Source: Gimesia sp. (GTDB taxonomy: Bacteria; Planctomycetota; Planctomycetia; Planctomycetales; Planctomycetaceae). Taken from it: a stretch of DNA of 64,000 nt. The notes under the pieces are model-generated. The model searched no databases. It saw nothing but the letters and a program-made list of their open reading frames with translations, and was not told the DNA's origin. Positions 18,315 through 27,965 of this stretch are shown here, in pieces; within the stretch, counting starts at the first letter, position 1, and each line of letters starts with the position of its first letter. The stretch covers positions 147,773 to 211,772 of the forward strand of contig PAJV01000068.1 of assembly GCA_002706765.1 (NCBI GenBank), written 5' to 3'. Position numbers and translations under genes: made by a program.

Positions 18315-19835
18315 TCACTGTTCTGCCCGCCAGTTGGCAAAGGAATCAAGATAGGACCAGCGAAAATTCTTCTGTTTGCGGTATTTCATATCGCGGTGGT
18401 CGAGTTGTTCTTTGACGAATGCTTCGAGATTCACAGGGTCGAGAAAGGGGTCGCGTGTCTGTTGCTGCAGTTCCGTCAGGGCATTGATCAGCCTGGCTTT
18501 TGTCGCTGCATAGTCAGCATCTTCCGCGAGGTTGTTCCATTCATAAGGATCTTGCTGCAGGTCATACAGTTCATAGCGTGGCGGACGGGACCAGCGTGCC
18601 AGCGCCTGTTTCACCTGGGGAGAAATGGTTTTCTGGTCGGCGGCAGTTGCTCCGGAGATCACAAAATGGGGATGTGATTCATCCAGGTAACTGTCGGCAA
18701 TCAGATTATCGGTGCCCGGTCTCGGATTGGAAATCAGTTTATAACGTGTATCGCGGAGTGAATGCTGGATATAACAGTTTCGCGGAAATGAACCGGTGGT
18801 GAAGCCGAAGATGTAGTCACGCCAGTTGGTCACAGGTGCATTTGTGAGTAACGGTTCCAGATTTCGTCCCGGCAGATCTTCAGGTATCTCGCAGCCCGCA
18901 GCCGCAAGTGCCGTGGGCAACAGGTCGAGGGTGGATGCCAGTTCTTTCCGTACCAGTCCCGACTGTGTTTTGCCTGGCCAGGAGACGATCAACGGGACGC
19001 GAAGGCCTCCCTCGTACACACTTCCCTTGCCGCGGGGAAACTGGGCGCCGTGATCACCGATATAGAAGATGAGTGTGTTTCCGGTTTCTCCCGCTTGATC
19101 GAGTTCGTTCAGCAGCAGGCCCACGCCCACATCCAGCCGGGCCATGCAGTTGTAGTAGTTGGCTACCTGCTCCCGCAGTCGTGGCGTATCGACGCCCACC
19201 CAGGGCATCGGTTTCACATCGTCGGCAGACAGAGGGTGTTCTGGTTGTCCATTGACTTGTCTGATGAAAGGCAGATGCGCATCGGGAAAGTTGACGGACA
19301 GGAACCAGGGCTGTTCCTGCGACTGCTTGAAGAATTCCGCTGCTTTGCTGGCATAGGCGGTCACCGGTTCCTGACGCTTGAAATTCGCCGAAGGGATGGC
19401 ACGAAAATCAAAGGGGAACGCGTCTTCAGGATTTACATGCAGTTTTCCAATCAGCCCCGTGCGATAACCCTGTTGCTTCAGCAGCGTGACAAAATTGGGA
19501 GTCTGTTTCTGGTACAACGCAAATTTGTGTGTTGCCAGGCCGATCTGACCATTCTGATGCGGATACTTGCCCGTCAGAAAACAGGCCCGCGAAGGCGAAC
19601 AGACCGAATAAGGCACAAACGCATTTTCAAAGCGGACACCTGTTTGCGCCAGCTGATCCAGGTGCGGCGTCTGAGCATAAGGATCGCCATAACAGCCCAG
19701 TTCCGGACCATTGTCTTCAGAAACAATCAGCAGAATATTGGGGGGAGCGTCCGCAAGAGCAGGGCTCGAAATCAAGACCATGAGCAATCCCAGAAACCCG
19801 GAAATACTGGTTAATCGTTTTTTCCACTGCTGCAT
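18315..19835 (-). CDS. Exported sulfatase, heparan N-sulfatase-like
   Basis: The protein has 506 residues with a signal peptide (ISGFLGLLMVLISSPALA). NILLIVSEDNGPELGCYG gives the first metal site, although the usual DD pair is ED. The activation motif is CSPSR with Cys79, followed by ACFLTGKYPHQNG. LIGKLHVN and YIGDHGAQFPRGKG supply the other active-site residues. The motif variants (EDNGPELGCYG, YIGDHG) are those of the SGSH-like group of sulfamidases, but cleavage of a sulfamate is an inference. It stands alone. Confidence 0.93.
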   Translation of the reverse strand: MQQWKKRLTSISGFLGLLMVLISSPALADAPPNILLIVSEDNGPELGCYGDPYAQTPHLDQLAQTGVRFENAFVPYSVCSPSRACFLTGKYPHQNGQIGLATHKFALYQKQTPNFVTLLKQQGYRTGLIGKLHVNPEDAFPFDFRAIPSANFKRQEPVTAYASKAAEFFKQSQEQPWFLSVNFPDAHLPFIRQVNGQPEHPLSADDVKPMPWVGVDTPRLREQVANYYNCMARLDVGVGLLLNELDQAGETGNTLIFYIGDHGAQFPRGKGSVYEGGLRVPLIVSWPGKTQSGLVRKELASTLDLLPTALAAAGCEIPEDLPGRNLEPLLTNAPVTNWRDYIFGFTTGSFPRNCYIQHSLRDTRYKLISNPRPGTDNLIADSYLDESHPHFVISGATAADQKTISPQVKQALARWSRPPRYELYDLQQDPYEWNNLAEDADYAATKARLINALTELQQQTRDPFLDPVNLEAFVKEQLDHRDMKYRKQKNFRWSYLDSFANWRAEQ

Positions 19836-20204
19836 CTTCTGTACTCCGGTTCAAAGAAATCTCAATTTGTTATCGGTTGAGCATCACAGTCGTGCAAAAG
19901 TCGACAAAGGCCTCCATCAGACTCGACCTGTCATACCAGTCCTTTCCCTAAAGCTTAAGTAAACATGGTTTGAACAATAAAACGATGCTAGAGTTGAGCA
20001 CGCTGATGTCATCTACTGTAATCGCCTGCGCACTTCGTGACCAGTTAATTCTCAGATCGTGCAGGATTCAAGACCGTTCGGACTGACTCAGGTGAGACCG
20101 ATTTCCTGTCTTCGGATACGAGAAATAAAGAAATCTGAAAACAGAAGCTTGACGTCACTACAAATGTAGTGTAATAATTGCAGGTGTAGAACAGGAGGTC
20201 CCTT
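19836..20204. other. Intergenic region between divergent genes with BlaI promoter
   Basis: About 370 bases separate the minus-strand sulfatase from the second BlaI gene. The right third carries the promoter and operator described at 20149-20178. The left part has no open frame or RNA signal that I can support. Confidence 0.5.
20149..20178 (+). promoter_or_regulatory. Promoter of the second BlaI/M56 operon with BlaI-type operator
   Basis: A TTGACG -35 box (20149-20154) and AATAAT -10 box (20173-20178) are 18 bases apart. Between them, at 20156-20171, is a perfect palindrome with arms CACTACA and TGTAGTG around two bases, containing the TACAnnTGTA core of BlaI/MecI operators. Repressor bound there would exclude RNA polymerase. 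The AGGAGGT ribosome site is about 9 bases before the ATG at 20205. Confidence 0.8.
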
Positions 20205-20609
20205 ATGGCGAAAAAATCAAAATCTGAGCAATCATCAACGACGATGACCGACGTGGAGTGGGTCATCATGAATGTGGTCTGGGAGCAGGAACCCTGCGCT
20301 GCGGGTACGGTGCAGGAAGCGTTAGACGAATCGCATGGCTGGGCATATAGCACGGTTAAAACCACCATGGACCGGATGGTGACCAAGGGGTTGTTGACCA
20401 GGAAAGCCATTCGCAATCTGAATCTCTTCAGTTCTGCCATCAGTCCCGACAAGGCCAGGCGGAGCGAATTGAAACGCTTGTTACGCCGTGCATTTAATGG
20501 AGCCTTGACGCCTATGCTGCAGTTCCTCGTAGAGGAAGAAGAACTGGGCCCCGAGGAAATTCAACAACTTCGCGCACTGATCAGGCAGGCGGATCGAAAG
20601 TCTGGGTAA
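20205..20609 (+). CDS. BlaI/MecI/CopY-family repressor
   Basis: The protein has 134 residues. A short basic/serine-rich N-terminus (AKKSKSEQSST) precedes the winged helix: MTDVEWVIMNVVWEQEP, then the recognition helix with AYSTVKTTMDRMVTKGLL. That STVKT core is the canonical BlaI form and matches the TACAnnTGTA operator upstream. A C-terminal helix pair (FLVEEEELGPEEIQQLRALI) should dimerise. The protein likely represses its own promoter and the large M56 gene that begins 32 bases after its stop. Unlike the repressor at 8772, this one looks classical in both protein and site. Confidence 0.93.
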   Translation: MAKKSKSEQSSTTMTDVEWVIMNVVWEQEPCAAGTVQEALDESHGWAYSTVKTTMDRMVTKGLLTRKAIRNLNLFSSAISPDKARRSELKRLLRRAFNGALTPMLQFLVEEEELGPEEIQQLRALIRQADRKSG

Positions 20610-20640
20610 GCAGAACATCTTTAATATTGAAAGTCAGATC

Positions 20641-23600
20641 ATGACAGCATCCGGGAATGACTTTATCACGCTGCTCAATGGATATGGCGAAATCTTCTGG
20701 AAATTCAGCACACTGATGTTGTTGCAGGTGAGCGTGCTGGTCGTCATTCTCCTGCTGGTTGACCTGGTTCTCCGCCGACATTCCCGAGCCGTGGCCCGGT
20801 ACTGGCTCTGGTCGCTGGTGTTACTCAAACTCGTTCTGCCTGTGGGCCTCTCCTCTCCGGTCAGTGTCGCCTCCTGGCTGGCTGACTGGGTTCCTGCTGC
20901 AGAAAGCGTTGAAATTGTTTCCTCGACGGCAACTGTCAAATCTCCTGTTACGCTTCCCACGACAACCGTTGCAGCTCCTCCCCGGTTATCAGAGCAGATG
21001 TTCGTTCCAGAGTCCCTGCCTGATACCAGTCCCTTGCCTGCGCCGTTGCCCGCTCCACCTTCCGATGATGTCTCTGTTGCACAGCTTCAAATCTCGGAAA
21101 CTCAGCAGGCAAAAACGGTAACCCGGTCACAACTGAAACCGCCGGCGATCGTATTGCTCATCTGGCTAGCGGTTATTGTCGGGTTGTTTTGCCTGGTAAT
21201 GTGGCGGACTGTGCGAGTTCGGCGACTGGCACGACAGGCAGAAACGGCACCTATGAAACTGATCTGGCAGTTGTACGACTGCTGCCAGTTGATGCGGCTC
21301 AAACAGGACCCTGTCAAACTGAAAATCTCGGATGTGGTCGGAAGTCCGGCGATTTGCGGGTTCTGGAAACCAACTATCATTTTACCCCGTCATCTGCTGG
21401 AAAAACTCACCCCGGAACAGTTCCGCCAGATTTTCATTCACGAACTGGCGCACTGGAAACGGTTCGATCTGCAGGTGAACTGTCTGCAGACCCTGCTGCT
21501 GATCCTGTATTTTTATAATCCGATGGTCTGGCTCGCACATGTCATGCTCAAACGCTTGCGGGAACAGGCCGTCGACGAAACGGTTCTGGTCACGCTCAAA
21601 GGCCAGTCAACACAATATTCAGAAACGCTGCTCGACATCGCATCGCTGACATCGGTTCCAGACAAAGCCAGTCTGCAACTGCTGGGCATTCTCGAACCTC
21701 GTAAGCCCCTGGCCCAGAGGATCCGACGTATTCTCTCACAGCCAATCCCCCGGTCCGCCAGTCTGGGACTGGTCAGTTTTAGTCTGATTGTGCTCACCGG
21801 CGCACTCTTACTGCCGATGTCCAGAATGGATCGGACCCATGCGGCTGCGGACAAGGGAGTCAAGCTGGAGAAAACAGCCGCATCTGAAGCAGCCCAAACA
21901 GATCCCGATAAAAAAGTGTCCGGGAACCAGTCAGACAAACAAGAGAAACAACCGGCAGATCAGAAATTGCCTCAGCTGAAAACGGCTGCACCAGAATATG
22001 TTTTGAGTGGACGCATTACAGACCCGGATGGTGCGCCTGTCACCGATGCGCAAGTTCTTTTGATACACACGAGAGGGGGGGGACGTGTCTTGAGAACGTG
22101 GACGGACAAAGAGGGGAACTACCATTTCTCCGAAATCAGTAAACCCGGACAGCACGGCATCATGGTCATGTCGCAGCGCTGGGTAGGCATTGAACGTTCT
22201 TCGGATCGTCCCCGTGTCGACCTGGCGGCAGATGAACGGCAGGTGAAAAATATCAGGCTCGAACGCGCCTGTCAGTTACGCATCCAAACCGTCGATGAAC
22301 AAGGCAAACCTGTTCCCGGGGCCTTCGTATACCGTAAATTGATGACCGATACGCGAGGGTTCACTCCTCGGGCTGTTTCAACCGATCAATCGGGACAGGT
22401 GACACTCGGTCTGAAGCCTTCCCGGGAAAAATATCTGATTGGAATCGCTTCACCTGATTACGCTTTGGAGAAACTGATGATTCAAGTGGACGATCCGGAT
22501 CAAATCGTCACACGAAAGATTGTGCTCAGGGAGGGAGAAGCAGTTGATGGCAAAATAGTCTATGCGGACGGGAAAATTCCGGTCGGATTAAAAATCAATG
22601 CGCTGCCCCGGTGGTGGGAATTCAGCGGACATCCCCCCGGTTATCGAATCAGTGAAACGGGAAAATTCACATTCCCCCATATCGTAGCCGGCGTTTATAA
22701 CGTAATGGTCGAGATTCCCGGAGTGGGGGGGAAACCTGTCCTCACCGGTACTTATCTGCTCAATCAGGAACAGCCACTTGATCTGAAACTGAATATCCCT
22801 TCTCCCGCTTCGATGGTCACACTCTCAGGAAAGATCAGCTATACCGGCGATCTGAAAAAGGCTTCCAGGCCCTTCCTGCTCATTGCATATTCCACTGATG
22901 GGTACAACGAAGCTTATGCCGAGATCCAACCTGGTCAGACAGAGTTTAAGTTCGATCCCATTCAGCGAGGAAAATATCAGATAAGTATGCATTCAACCGA
23001 GTATGAACTAAAAGGCGAGCATACGGTATTTGCCCCTGCCGATAATCTTCAGCTGAATGTCGTCGTGACCGGCAAACCCCAGATCAGTGGTACGGTTCTG
23101 GCCGACGATACAAATCAGCCGATCAGCACATTCCAGGTACGGGCCATTAAACTGGAGACCCTCCGCGGTCCCAATTTTGTGCAGGAAACACGCTGGCAGG
23201 ATGTGGATCAGGGAAGCGGGAAATTTGAAGTCGCTGTCAACGGTCCGGGTATCTACCGGATCGAAGTTTCTGCCTCCGGCTATGCCCGTGCGCTCAGTGA
23301 ATCTGTCAATACCGATCAAAATCAGGGAAAGCCGATTCAGATCACACTGACAAAGGGAGTCACGCTGACCGGAACCGTTGTCAATACACAGGGACAGCCC
23401 ATCGATGGGGCGACTGTAATTCCGCTGTCTCTGTCCCGGGGCGTGATGCCGATGACACTGGATCAATTCACAACAGACATTGATGCAGTCAAGACCGTAG
23501 ACGGGACGTTTTCGATCCCGCATCTGGCTCCGGGGAAGGAATCGCTGAAAGTGACTCATCCGGACTACGACTTTGCGATTATGAAAGACATCGATCTGGC

Positions 23601-25002
23601 AGCCAGTCCGATCCCGAAAGTGGAAGTCACGCTCACCCCAGGCGGGACCGTGCAGGGGTTCGTCACAGACGAAAACGGCAAACCACAACCGAATGTCACT
23701 CTCTTCTTCCAAGGTCGTTACGCTTATAACGGCGATACAGCCCGCAAAGCCGGGCTACTGGCCACCGTGATTACTGATGAAGAAGGCCGCTATTCGGTTT
23801 CTCATCTTCCCAGCCAGATCTGTTATGTCGTTAGAAAAGATGAATGGAGCTCTCTGGGCGTCGTGCGTCAGGCCGTTCTGCCTCAAAATGGCAAAACCAG
23901 CACACTCAACCTGGGGGGAAGACCCGAATTGACGGGCCGACTGATAGTCAACGGAAAACCTTTAGCGAATACACGCATCCTCCTGGCTGGTGAGAATCCG
24001 AATTTTGGAATCTTTCGGGCCTATACCAACACCGACAGCGAAGGGATGTTTCACTTCTTCGGCGCGGGACCTGGCCAGCGAACTCTGTATTATGAAGTAC
24101 CCAATGTGAATAATAATTGGGTGCCGGTCAGATCGTTAGAATTAATTTCAGACGATCAGGATCTGGGGACTCTGGAGACGCAGGTTGGTCAACTGACAGT
24201 GAATTGTCAGCCAGAAACACTGGATGACATGCGACTGGGGCTGTTTAATTATCATCCTGTGTGGACCGCAAGCTTGAGGGCAGGTAATCTGGTGCCGCGG
24301 ACCAGCAGCAGCGCGCCTTTTGTTTTCAATCAGGTCACAACGCGAGAATATGTCATCGTCGCATCTCGTTCCGGGTACCCCTCTGTTTACCAGAAGGTGC
24401 ATGTCACGAAGGAGAATCTGAATAGTCAGCTCACGCTGCCCATTCCCGAGGGGACGGCGACAATTCATTTCAAGCTGGATCAGGAACTGATGCAGGCCAA
24501 TGAACCGATGCGGCTCAAACTGTGGAGCAAAGACAAGCGGTTGCTGACAAAGATCTACTCCTTTGAAAAAGGAGATTATGTCGCCAGGCACCTGCCTGCG
24601 GGAGACTACTATCTGACGCGGGTCGACATTCGCGAATCGAAAAAACTGTTGCAGTTCACTCTCAAGCAGAACGAACAAAAAACCGTGACTCTGACTTCCA
24701 AACTATTCAAAAAATCAGAGTCAGATCTCGGGTTTCGCACCATCAATGTCTTTACGCAGGCAGGAGTCCCGTTACCCGGTTGTCAGATCCAACTGAAAAG
24801 TAGCTCAGGTACGATCTCTCGCCACATCCAACAGTTTGAACGCCAGAGTTTTGTGGGAGACCCGGGCACATATGACCTCACCGTTTCTTACCCGGGATTT
24901 CAGACACTGCACGGGAAAGTGAAACTGATTCCCCCGGACAAATCCTGGATATACCCGGACAACCTGACCGTCAATCTGCGTCTGAAACTGGAAGCTGATT
25001 AG
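20641..25002 (+). CDS. Giant M56 protease fused to carboxypeptidase-regulatory-like repeats
   Basis: The protein has 1453 residues. Membrane helices lie near 20-45, 55-75 and 165-185, then the M56 zinc core HELAH (267-271) with LREQAVDETVL carrying the third ligand, and a helix at about 375-395. A lysine/glutamine-rich linker leads into about 1000 residues of repeated beta-sandwich units with the GxVxDxxGxPxxxAxV pattern of carboxypeptidase-regulatory-like domains: SGRITDPDGAPVTDAQV, VDEQGKPVPGAFV, TVVNTQGQPIDGATV, FVTDENGKPQPNVTL and GRLIVNGKPLANTRI. It should sense something outside and cleave the BlaI repressor of 20205. BlaR1 has about 600 residues, so the external part is far larger. The start ATG follows a weak ribosome site. 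Confidence 0.92.
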   Translation: MTASGNDFITLLNGYGEIFWKFSTLMLLQVSVLVVILLLVDLVLRRHSRAVARYWLWSLVLLKLVLPVGLSSPVSVASWLADWVPAAESVEIVSSTATVKSPVTLPTTTVAAPPRLSEQMFVPESLPDTSPLPAPLPAPPSDDVSVAQLQISETQQAKTVTRSQLKPPAIVLLIWLAVIVGLFCLVMWRTVRVRRLARQAETAPMKLIWQLYDCCQLMRLKQDPVKLKISDVVGSPAICGFWKPTIILPRHLLEKLTPEQFRQIFIHELAHWKRFDLQVNCLQTLLLILYFYNPMVWLAHVMLKRLREQAVDETVLVTLKGQSTQYSETLLDIASLTSVPDKASLQLLGILEPRKPLAQRIRRILSQPIPRSASLGLVSFSLIVLTGALLLPMSRMDRTHAAADKGVKLEKTAASEAAQTDPDKKVSGNQSDKQEKQPADQKLPQLKTAAPEYVLSGRITDPDGAPVTDAQVLLIHTRGGGRVLRTWTDKEGNYHFSEISKPGQHGIMVMSQRWVGIERSSDRPRVDLAADERQVKNIRLERACQLRIQTVDEQGKPVPGAFVYRKLMTDTRGFTPRAVSTDQSGQVTLGLKPSREKYLIGIASPDYALEKLMIQVDDPDQIVTRKIVLREGEAVDGKIVYADGKIPVGLKINALPRWWEFSGHPPGYRISETGKFTFPHIVAGVYNVMVEIPGVGGKPVLTGTYLLNQEQPLDLKLNIPSPASMVTLSGKISYTGDLKKASRPFLLIAYSTDGYNEAYAEIQPGQTEFKFDPIQRGKYQISMHSTEYELKGEHTVFAPADNLQLNVVVTGKPQISGTVLADDTNQPISTFQVRAIKLETLRGPNFVQETRWQDVDQGSGKFEVAVNGPGIYRIEVSASGYARALSESVNTDQNQGKPIQITLTKGVTLTGTVVNTQGQPIDGATVIPLSLSRGVMPMTLDQFTTDIDAVKTVDGTFSIPHLAPGKESLKVTHPDYDFAIMKDIDLAASPIPKVEVTLTPGGTVQGFVTDENGKPQPNVTLFFQGRYAYNGDTARKAGLLATVITDEEGRYSVSHLPSQICYVVRKDEWSSLGVVRQAVLPQNGKTSTLNLGGRPELTGRLIVNGKPLANTRILLAGENPNFGIFRAYTNTDSEGMFHFFGAGPGQRTLYYEVPNVNNNWVPVRSLELISDDQDLGTLETQVGQLTVNCQPETLDDMRLGLFNYHPVWTASLRAGNLVPRTSSSAPFVFNQVTTREYVIVASRSGYPSVYQKVHVTKENLNSQLTLPIPEGTATIHFKLDQELMQANEPMRLKLWSKDKRLLTKIYSFEKGDYVARHLPAGDYYLTRVDIRESKKLLQFTLKQNEQKTVTLTSKLFKKSESDLGFRTINVFTQAGVPLPGCQIQLKSSSGTISRHIQQFERQSFVGDPGTYDLTVSYPGFQTLHGKVKLIPPDKSWIYPDNLTVNLRLKLEAD

Positions 25003-25211
25003 TACTGGAGGCCGGTTTAATCCGGGATCCCTTCCTGCAATCCCTTAATCTCAGTTCCGCAGCACACGGTTCCGTTTGACAGAGTTGTCTGACATTTCAG
25101 AATCTCCCGACTTAGATTGGTTGAGAAACGAAGCACCGCTGCCTCGTTGTATCAGGTAGCCGAACAAGGAGCACCTGTTTCGACTACGTCTGACAAAAAA
25201 AGCGAAATCTG

Positions 25212-26780
25212 TTATTGATCATCCGCCTGAACTTTTTTGAGGATCTTTGAAAGCCGTTCGACGACTTCCGGGTGTTCGTTCCAGACATTCTTTGTCTCCG
25301 AAGGATCCTGTTGGAGGTTGTAAAGCTGTCCCGTTGGTTCTCCTGGTTTCGGTTCGACTTCACGGGCGCGGGTAAAGCCGCCGGAACCTCGTTTGGGGAT
25401 CATCTTCCACGGCCCCTGTCGAACGGAGAAGTGGCCCCACAGAGAATGATGGATGGCGTACTCGCGGAGTGGCTTGTCACTTTTCTCGCCGCGGAGGGCC
25501 GGCAGAATATTGACGCTGTCTTCTCCGGCTCCGGCAGGCAGCTTTGTATCCGTAATTGCGGCGCAGGTCGCCAGCAGGTCGGTGAGTTCTACCAGTTCAT
25601 CACTGGTGGAATCGGCGGGAGTCTGTCCGGGCCAGCGGACGATGAAAGGGACCCGATGACCGCCTTCCCAGATGTCGGCTTTGGTCCCTCGCAGGTGTGC
25701 GTTCCCCTGATGGCCGCGATCTTTGACATACTGACCGCGGTGATTGGGTTTGTAATGTTTGAGATCATCGGTCTCCTGTGGCGTCCACCAGTGATAGAGT
25801 CCACCGTTATCCGACGTGAAAATGAACAGGGTGTTATCCGACTTGCCGGTTCGCTGGAGGGCTTCCATGATCGCGCCGACAGTGGCGTCCACCTCGAGCA
25901 CAAAATCGCCATATTCGCCAGCAGCGCTTTTGCCTTTGAATTCGTCGTTGGGCACCAGCGGCAGGTGGGGTGCGGTGAGCGGGAAGTACAGAAAGAAGGG
26001 CCGTTCAGGGGATTGCTTCGCCTGTCGCTCGATAAACTGCACTGCTTCGCCAGTCAGGGTGGGCATCACACTGCGGATTGTGAAATCGGGTGAGCGCATG
26101 CCCTGGTCAACGGAAAGGAATTCGGTCTGTATCCGTTCCGAAGGAATGGTGGGAAGAATCACCGGTCGATCATTTCTGATGAAACAGAAAGGAGACATAT
26201 TCAGCGAAGCCGAGATGCCGAAGTAATAGTCGAAGCCGTTGGCCAGGGGGCCGCCGATAATCGGTTTTGTAAAATCGACGTCATCTCCCACGCGGGGTCG
26301 CTGACGGCGGTCGATGGGAACCGCAGGGACCGGCTCTCCCTTTTCATCGGTCCACTGCATCCCCAGGTGCCATTTTCCCACACAGGCGGTCTCGTAACCT
26401 GCTTTTTTCAGCAGCGAAGGGACGGTCGTCTGATCCTGTTCAATGAGTGGCGGGTCGAAGCCGTCCAGCACGCGGTACTTTAATCGCGTTCGCCAGCAGT
26501 AACGACCGGTCAGAATCCCATACCGCGTCGGCGTACAGACGGCAGACGGCGTATGCGCGTCAGTAAACTTCATGCCCTCCACCGCCAGTCGATCAATGTG
26601 CGGCGTCTTGATTTTCGATTCCGGGTTGTAACAACTCACATCACCATAACCGAGGTCGTCCGCCAGAATATAGACGATGTTCGGCTGCTGATCTGCAGCC
26701 TCAGCAACTGGCATGAACACACTCAGGAGCAGTATCGGCAACAGAAACTGTGGACGGAAGAGGAGTGATACGAGGTTCAT
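25212..26780 (-). CDS. Exported arylsulfatase (type I, formylglycine)
   Basis: The protein has 522 residues with a signal peptide ending near AEAA. It has NIVYILADDLGYGDVSCYN (metal Asp pair), activation motif CTPTR with Cys82, GRYCWRT, VGKWHLG and IFTSDNGGLYHW. This is a close match to the arylsulfatase A group, and the most canonical of the three in the window. The C-terminal part ends in a PGEPTGQLYNLQQDPSE segment that is typical. It is transcribed alone on the minus strand, with a divergent space before it, and no partner glycosidase adjoins. Confidence 0.96.
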   Translation of the reverse strand: MNLVSLLFRPQFLLPILLLSVFMPVAEAADQQPNIVYILADDLGYGDVSCYNPESKIKTPHIDRLAVEGMKFTDAHTPSAVCTPTRYGILTGRYCWRTRLKYRVLDGFDPPLIEQDQTTVPSLLKKAGYETACVGKWHLGMQWTDEKGEPVPAVPIDRRQRPRVGDDVDFTKPIIGGPLANGFDYYFGISASLNMSPFCFIRNDRPVILPTIPSERIQTEFLSVDQGMRSPDFTIRSVMPTLTGEAVQFIERQAKQSPERPFFLYFPLTAPHLPLVPNDEFKGKSAAGEYGDFVLEVDATVGAIMEALQRTGKSDNTLFIFTSDNGGLYHWWTPQETDDLKHYKPNHRGQYVKDRGHQGNAHLRGTKADIWEGGHRVPFIVRWPGQTPADSTSDELVELTDLLATCAAITDTKLPAGAGEDSVNILPALRGEKSDKPLREYAIHHSLWGHFSVRQGPWKMIPKRGSGGFTRAREVEPKPGEPTGQLYNLQQDPSETKNVWNEHPEVVERLSKILKKVQADDQ

Positions 26781-26943
26781 GAGGTGAGACCTTCACAAGT
26801 GGAAACAGGTAGTGAATGATCTCTTTACTATACGGGGCACGCCAGCAAGAACGCAACCGAGACTGAATTGGGATGCTGATTTGGTATTTAAACAATGCTT
26901 AGTTTAAATGAATTCTGATAAACATCTTTAATCTCGAAGTCAT

Positions 26944-27555
26944 TTACTCCGAAGGATCAATTTTCTCAATAACTCTCCCTACCTGTTCATAGTCAGGTTT
27001 CGGCGGTTCTTTGATATTGATTTTAAGAAGATTACTCGTGACTGTAACATTTCCTAAATTTCGTTTCAGAGAGATATGATATTCTCCAGGAAGCGACATA
27101 TCATAGAGTCTGTTGATGGGAATCTTGTTAAAGTACCAGGTGAGCATATGATTGGGATGAATATCAGTTCCACTGAAGCTGCTGATATAATTCCCAAATT
27201 TACCTTGTCCATATTTGGTCAAGGGAATGAGTGTATTCCATTTTGGAGTGTTTTTATCGCGAAAATGAACGATATCCATCTTTAAACAATAGGACTGGTA
27301 GCGGTCATAAGTAATGTCAACAATATTCTGAGAGCGGTTTTTCACTCGATATGTCAACAAGATTGGCTCCCCGATGAGATAACTCTTTTTATCTGCGGAC
27401 AGAGAAGCCTGCACTCCATTTACGTCTGGCCCCCATTCAATCTTGATTTCAGCTTCAACTGGATCAGCTGCTGGTAGTAATGAACTGAAAAAGCAACTCA
27501 GAATCAAAAACGACAGGCTCTGTAAGGCAACTGAAGCAGCCTCCCTGGCATGCAT
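26944..27555 (-). CDS. Secreted beta-rich hypothetical protein
   Basis: The protein has 203 residues with a signal peptide (LQSLSFLILSCFFSSLLPAADP). The mature part starts as an Ig-like beta-sandwich: LSADKKSYLIGEPILLTYRV, then KNRSQNIVDITYDRY, the pattern of intracellular-proteinase-inhibitor-like and related domains, where bonds are formed by beta strands and no active site exists. It ends in a repeat of such strands (EYHISLKRNLGNVTVTSN). AAGGAG precedes the ATG. Its base composition is more AT-rich than that of its neighbours. It lies 27 bases downstream of the EthD gene and could share its transcript. Confidence 0.65.
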   Translation of the reverse strand: MHAREAASVALQSLSFLILSCFFSSLLPAADPVEAEIKIEWGPDVNGVQASLSADKKSYLIGEPILLTYRVKNRSQNIVDITYDRYQSYCLKMDIVHFRDKNTPKWNTLIPLTKYGQGKFGNYISSFSGTDIHPNHMLTWYFNKIPINRLYDMSLPGEYHISLKRNLGNVTVTSNLLKINIKEPPKPDYEQVGRVIEKIDPSE

Positions 27556-27582
27556 TGCTGGCTCCTTCTCTGTGATTAATTA

Positions 27583-27921
27583 CTAAATTTCGGGTGTATT
27601 CAACTCAACCGGAATCAAAACTTCTTCCTCATTATACATGAACATCACCCCGCCGGTGGCAAAGTTGGAGACATCGGCGATGGTCGCCTGGCCTTCGGGG
27701 CTTTCGAGAACCGCCTGCAGCGCGGTTGCCGATTCTGCATACAGGCTGACGATCAGGTAATAAGGGGGCGGGCTGCCTGCTTCAGCAGAGAGGCATTTGC
27801 CAATGGTCCAGCCGGTTAAGCCTTTCATTTGTTTCGCCAGCGGAATATGTACTTCGCGATAATAGCGATCAAATTCAGCAGGATCTTCGGGGTGTCCATA
27901 CAGCACAGTTAAGCGATACAT
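27583..27921 (-). CDS. EthD-family protein
   Basis: The protein has 112 residues from the ATG at 27921, which has AGGA before it and begins with MYRLTVLYGHPEDPAEFDRY, the standard start of EthD-type dimeric alpha/beta-barrel proteins. HIPLAKQMKGLTGW follows, as in the family. A longer form from 27966, overlapping the upstream stop as TGATG, is possible but adds an atypical leader. EthD relatives include small enzymes and accessory proteins of ether and aromatic degradation. Here it sits third after the Tm-1-like pair. Its substrate is not known. Confidence 0.82.
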   Translation of the reverse strand: MYRLTVLYGHPEDPAEFDRYYREVHIPLAKQMKGLTGWTIGKCLSAEAGSPPPYYLIVSLYAESATALQAVLESPEGQATIADVSNFATGGVMFMYNEEEVLIPVELNTPEI

Positions 27922-27965
27922 GAGGGTTCCTGTTTTCAGGTCAGAGAAAAGGAAAGAGTCAGTCA

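Noticed and set aside
14349-26780. A sulfated-polysaccharide utilisation locus built on the three sulfatases
   Set aside because: The sulfatases are kilobases apart, on different strands, with unrelated genes between, and no glycosidase or SusC/D-type gene is present.
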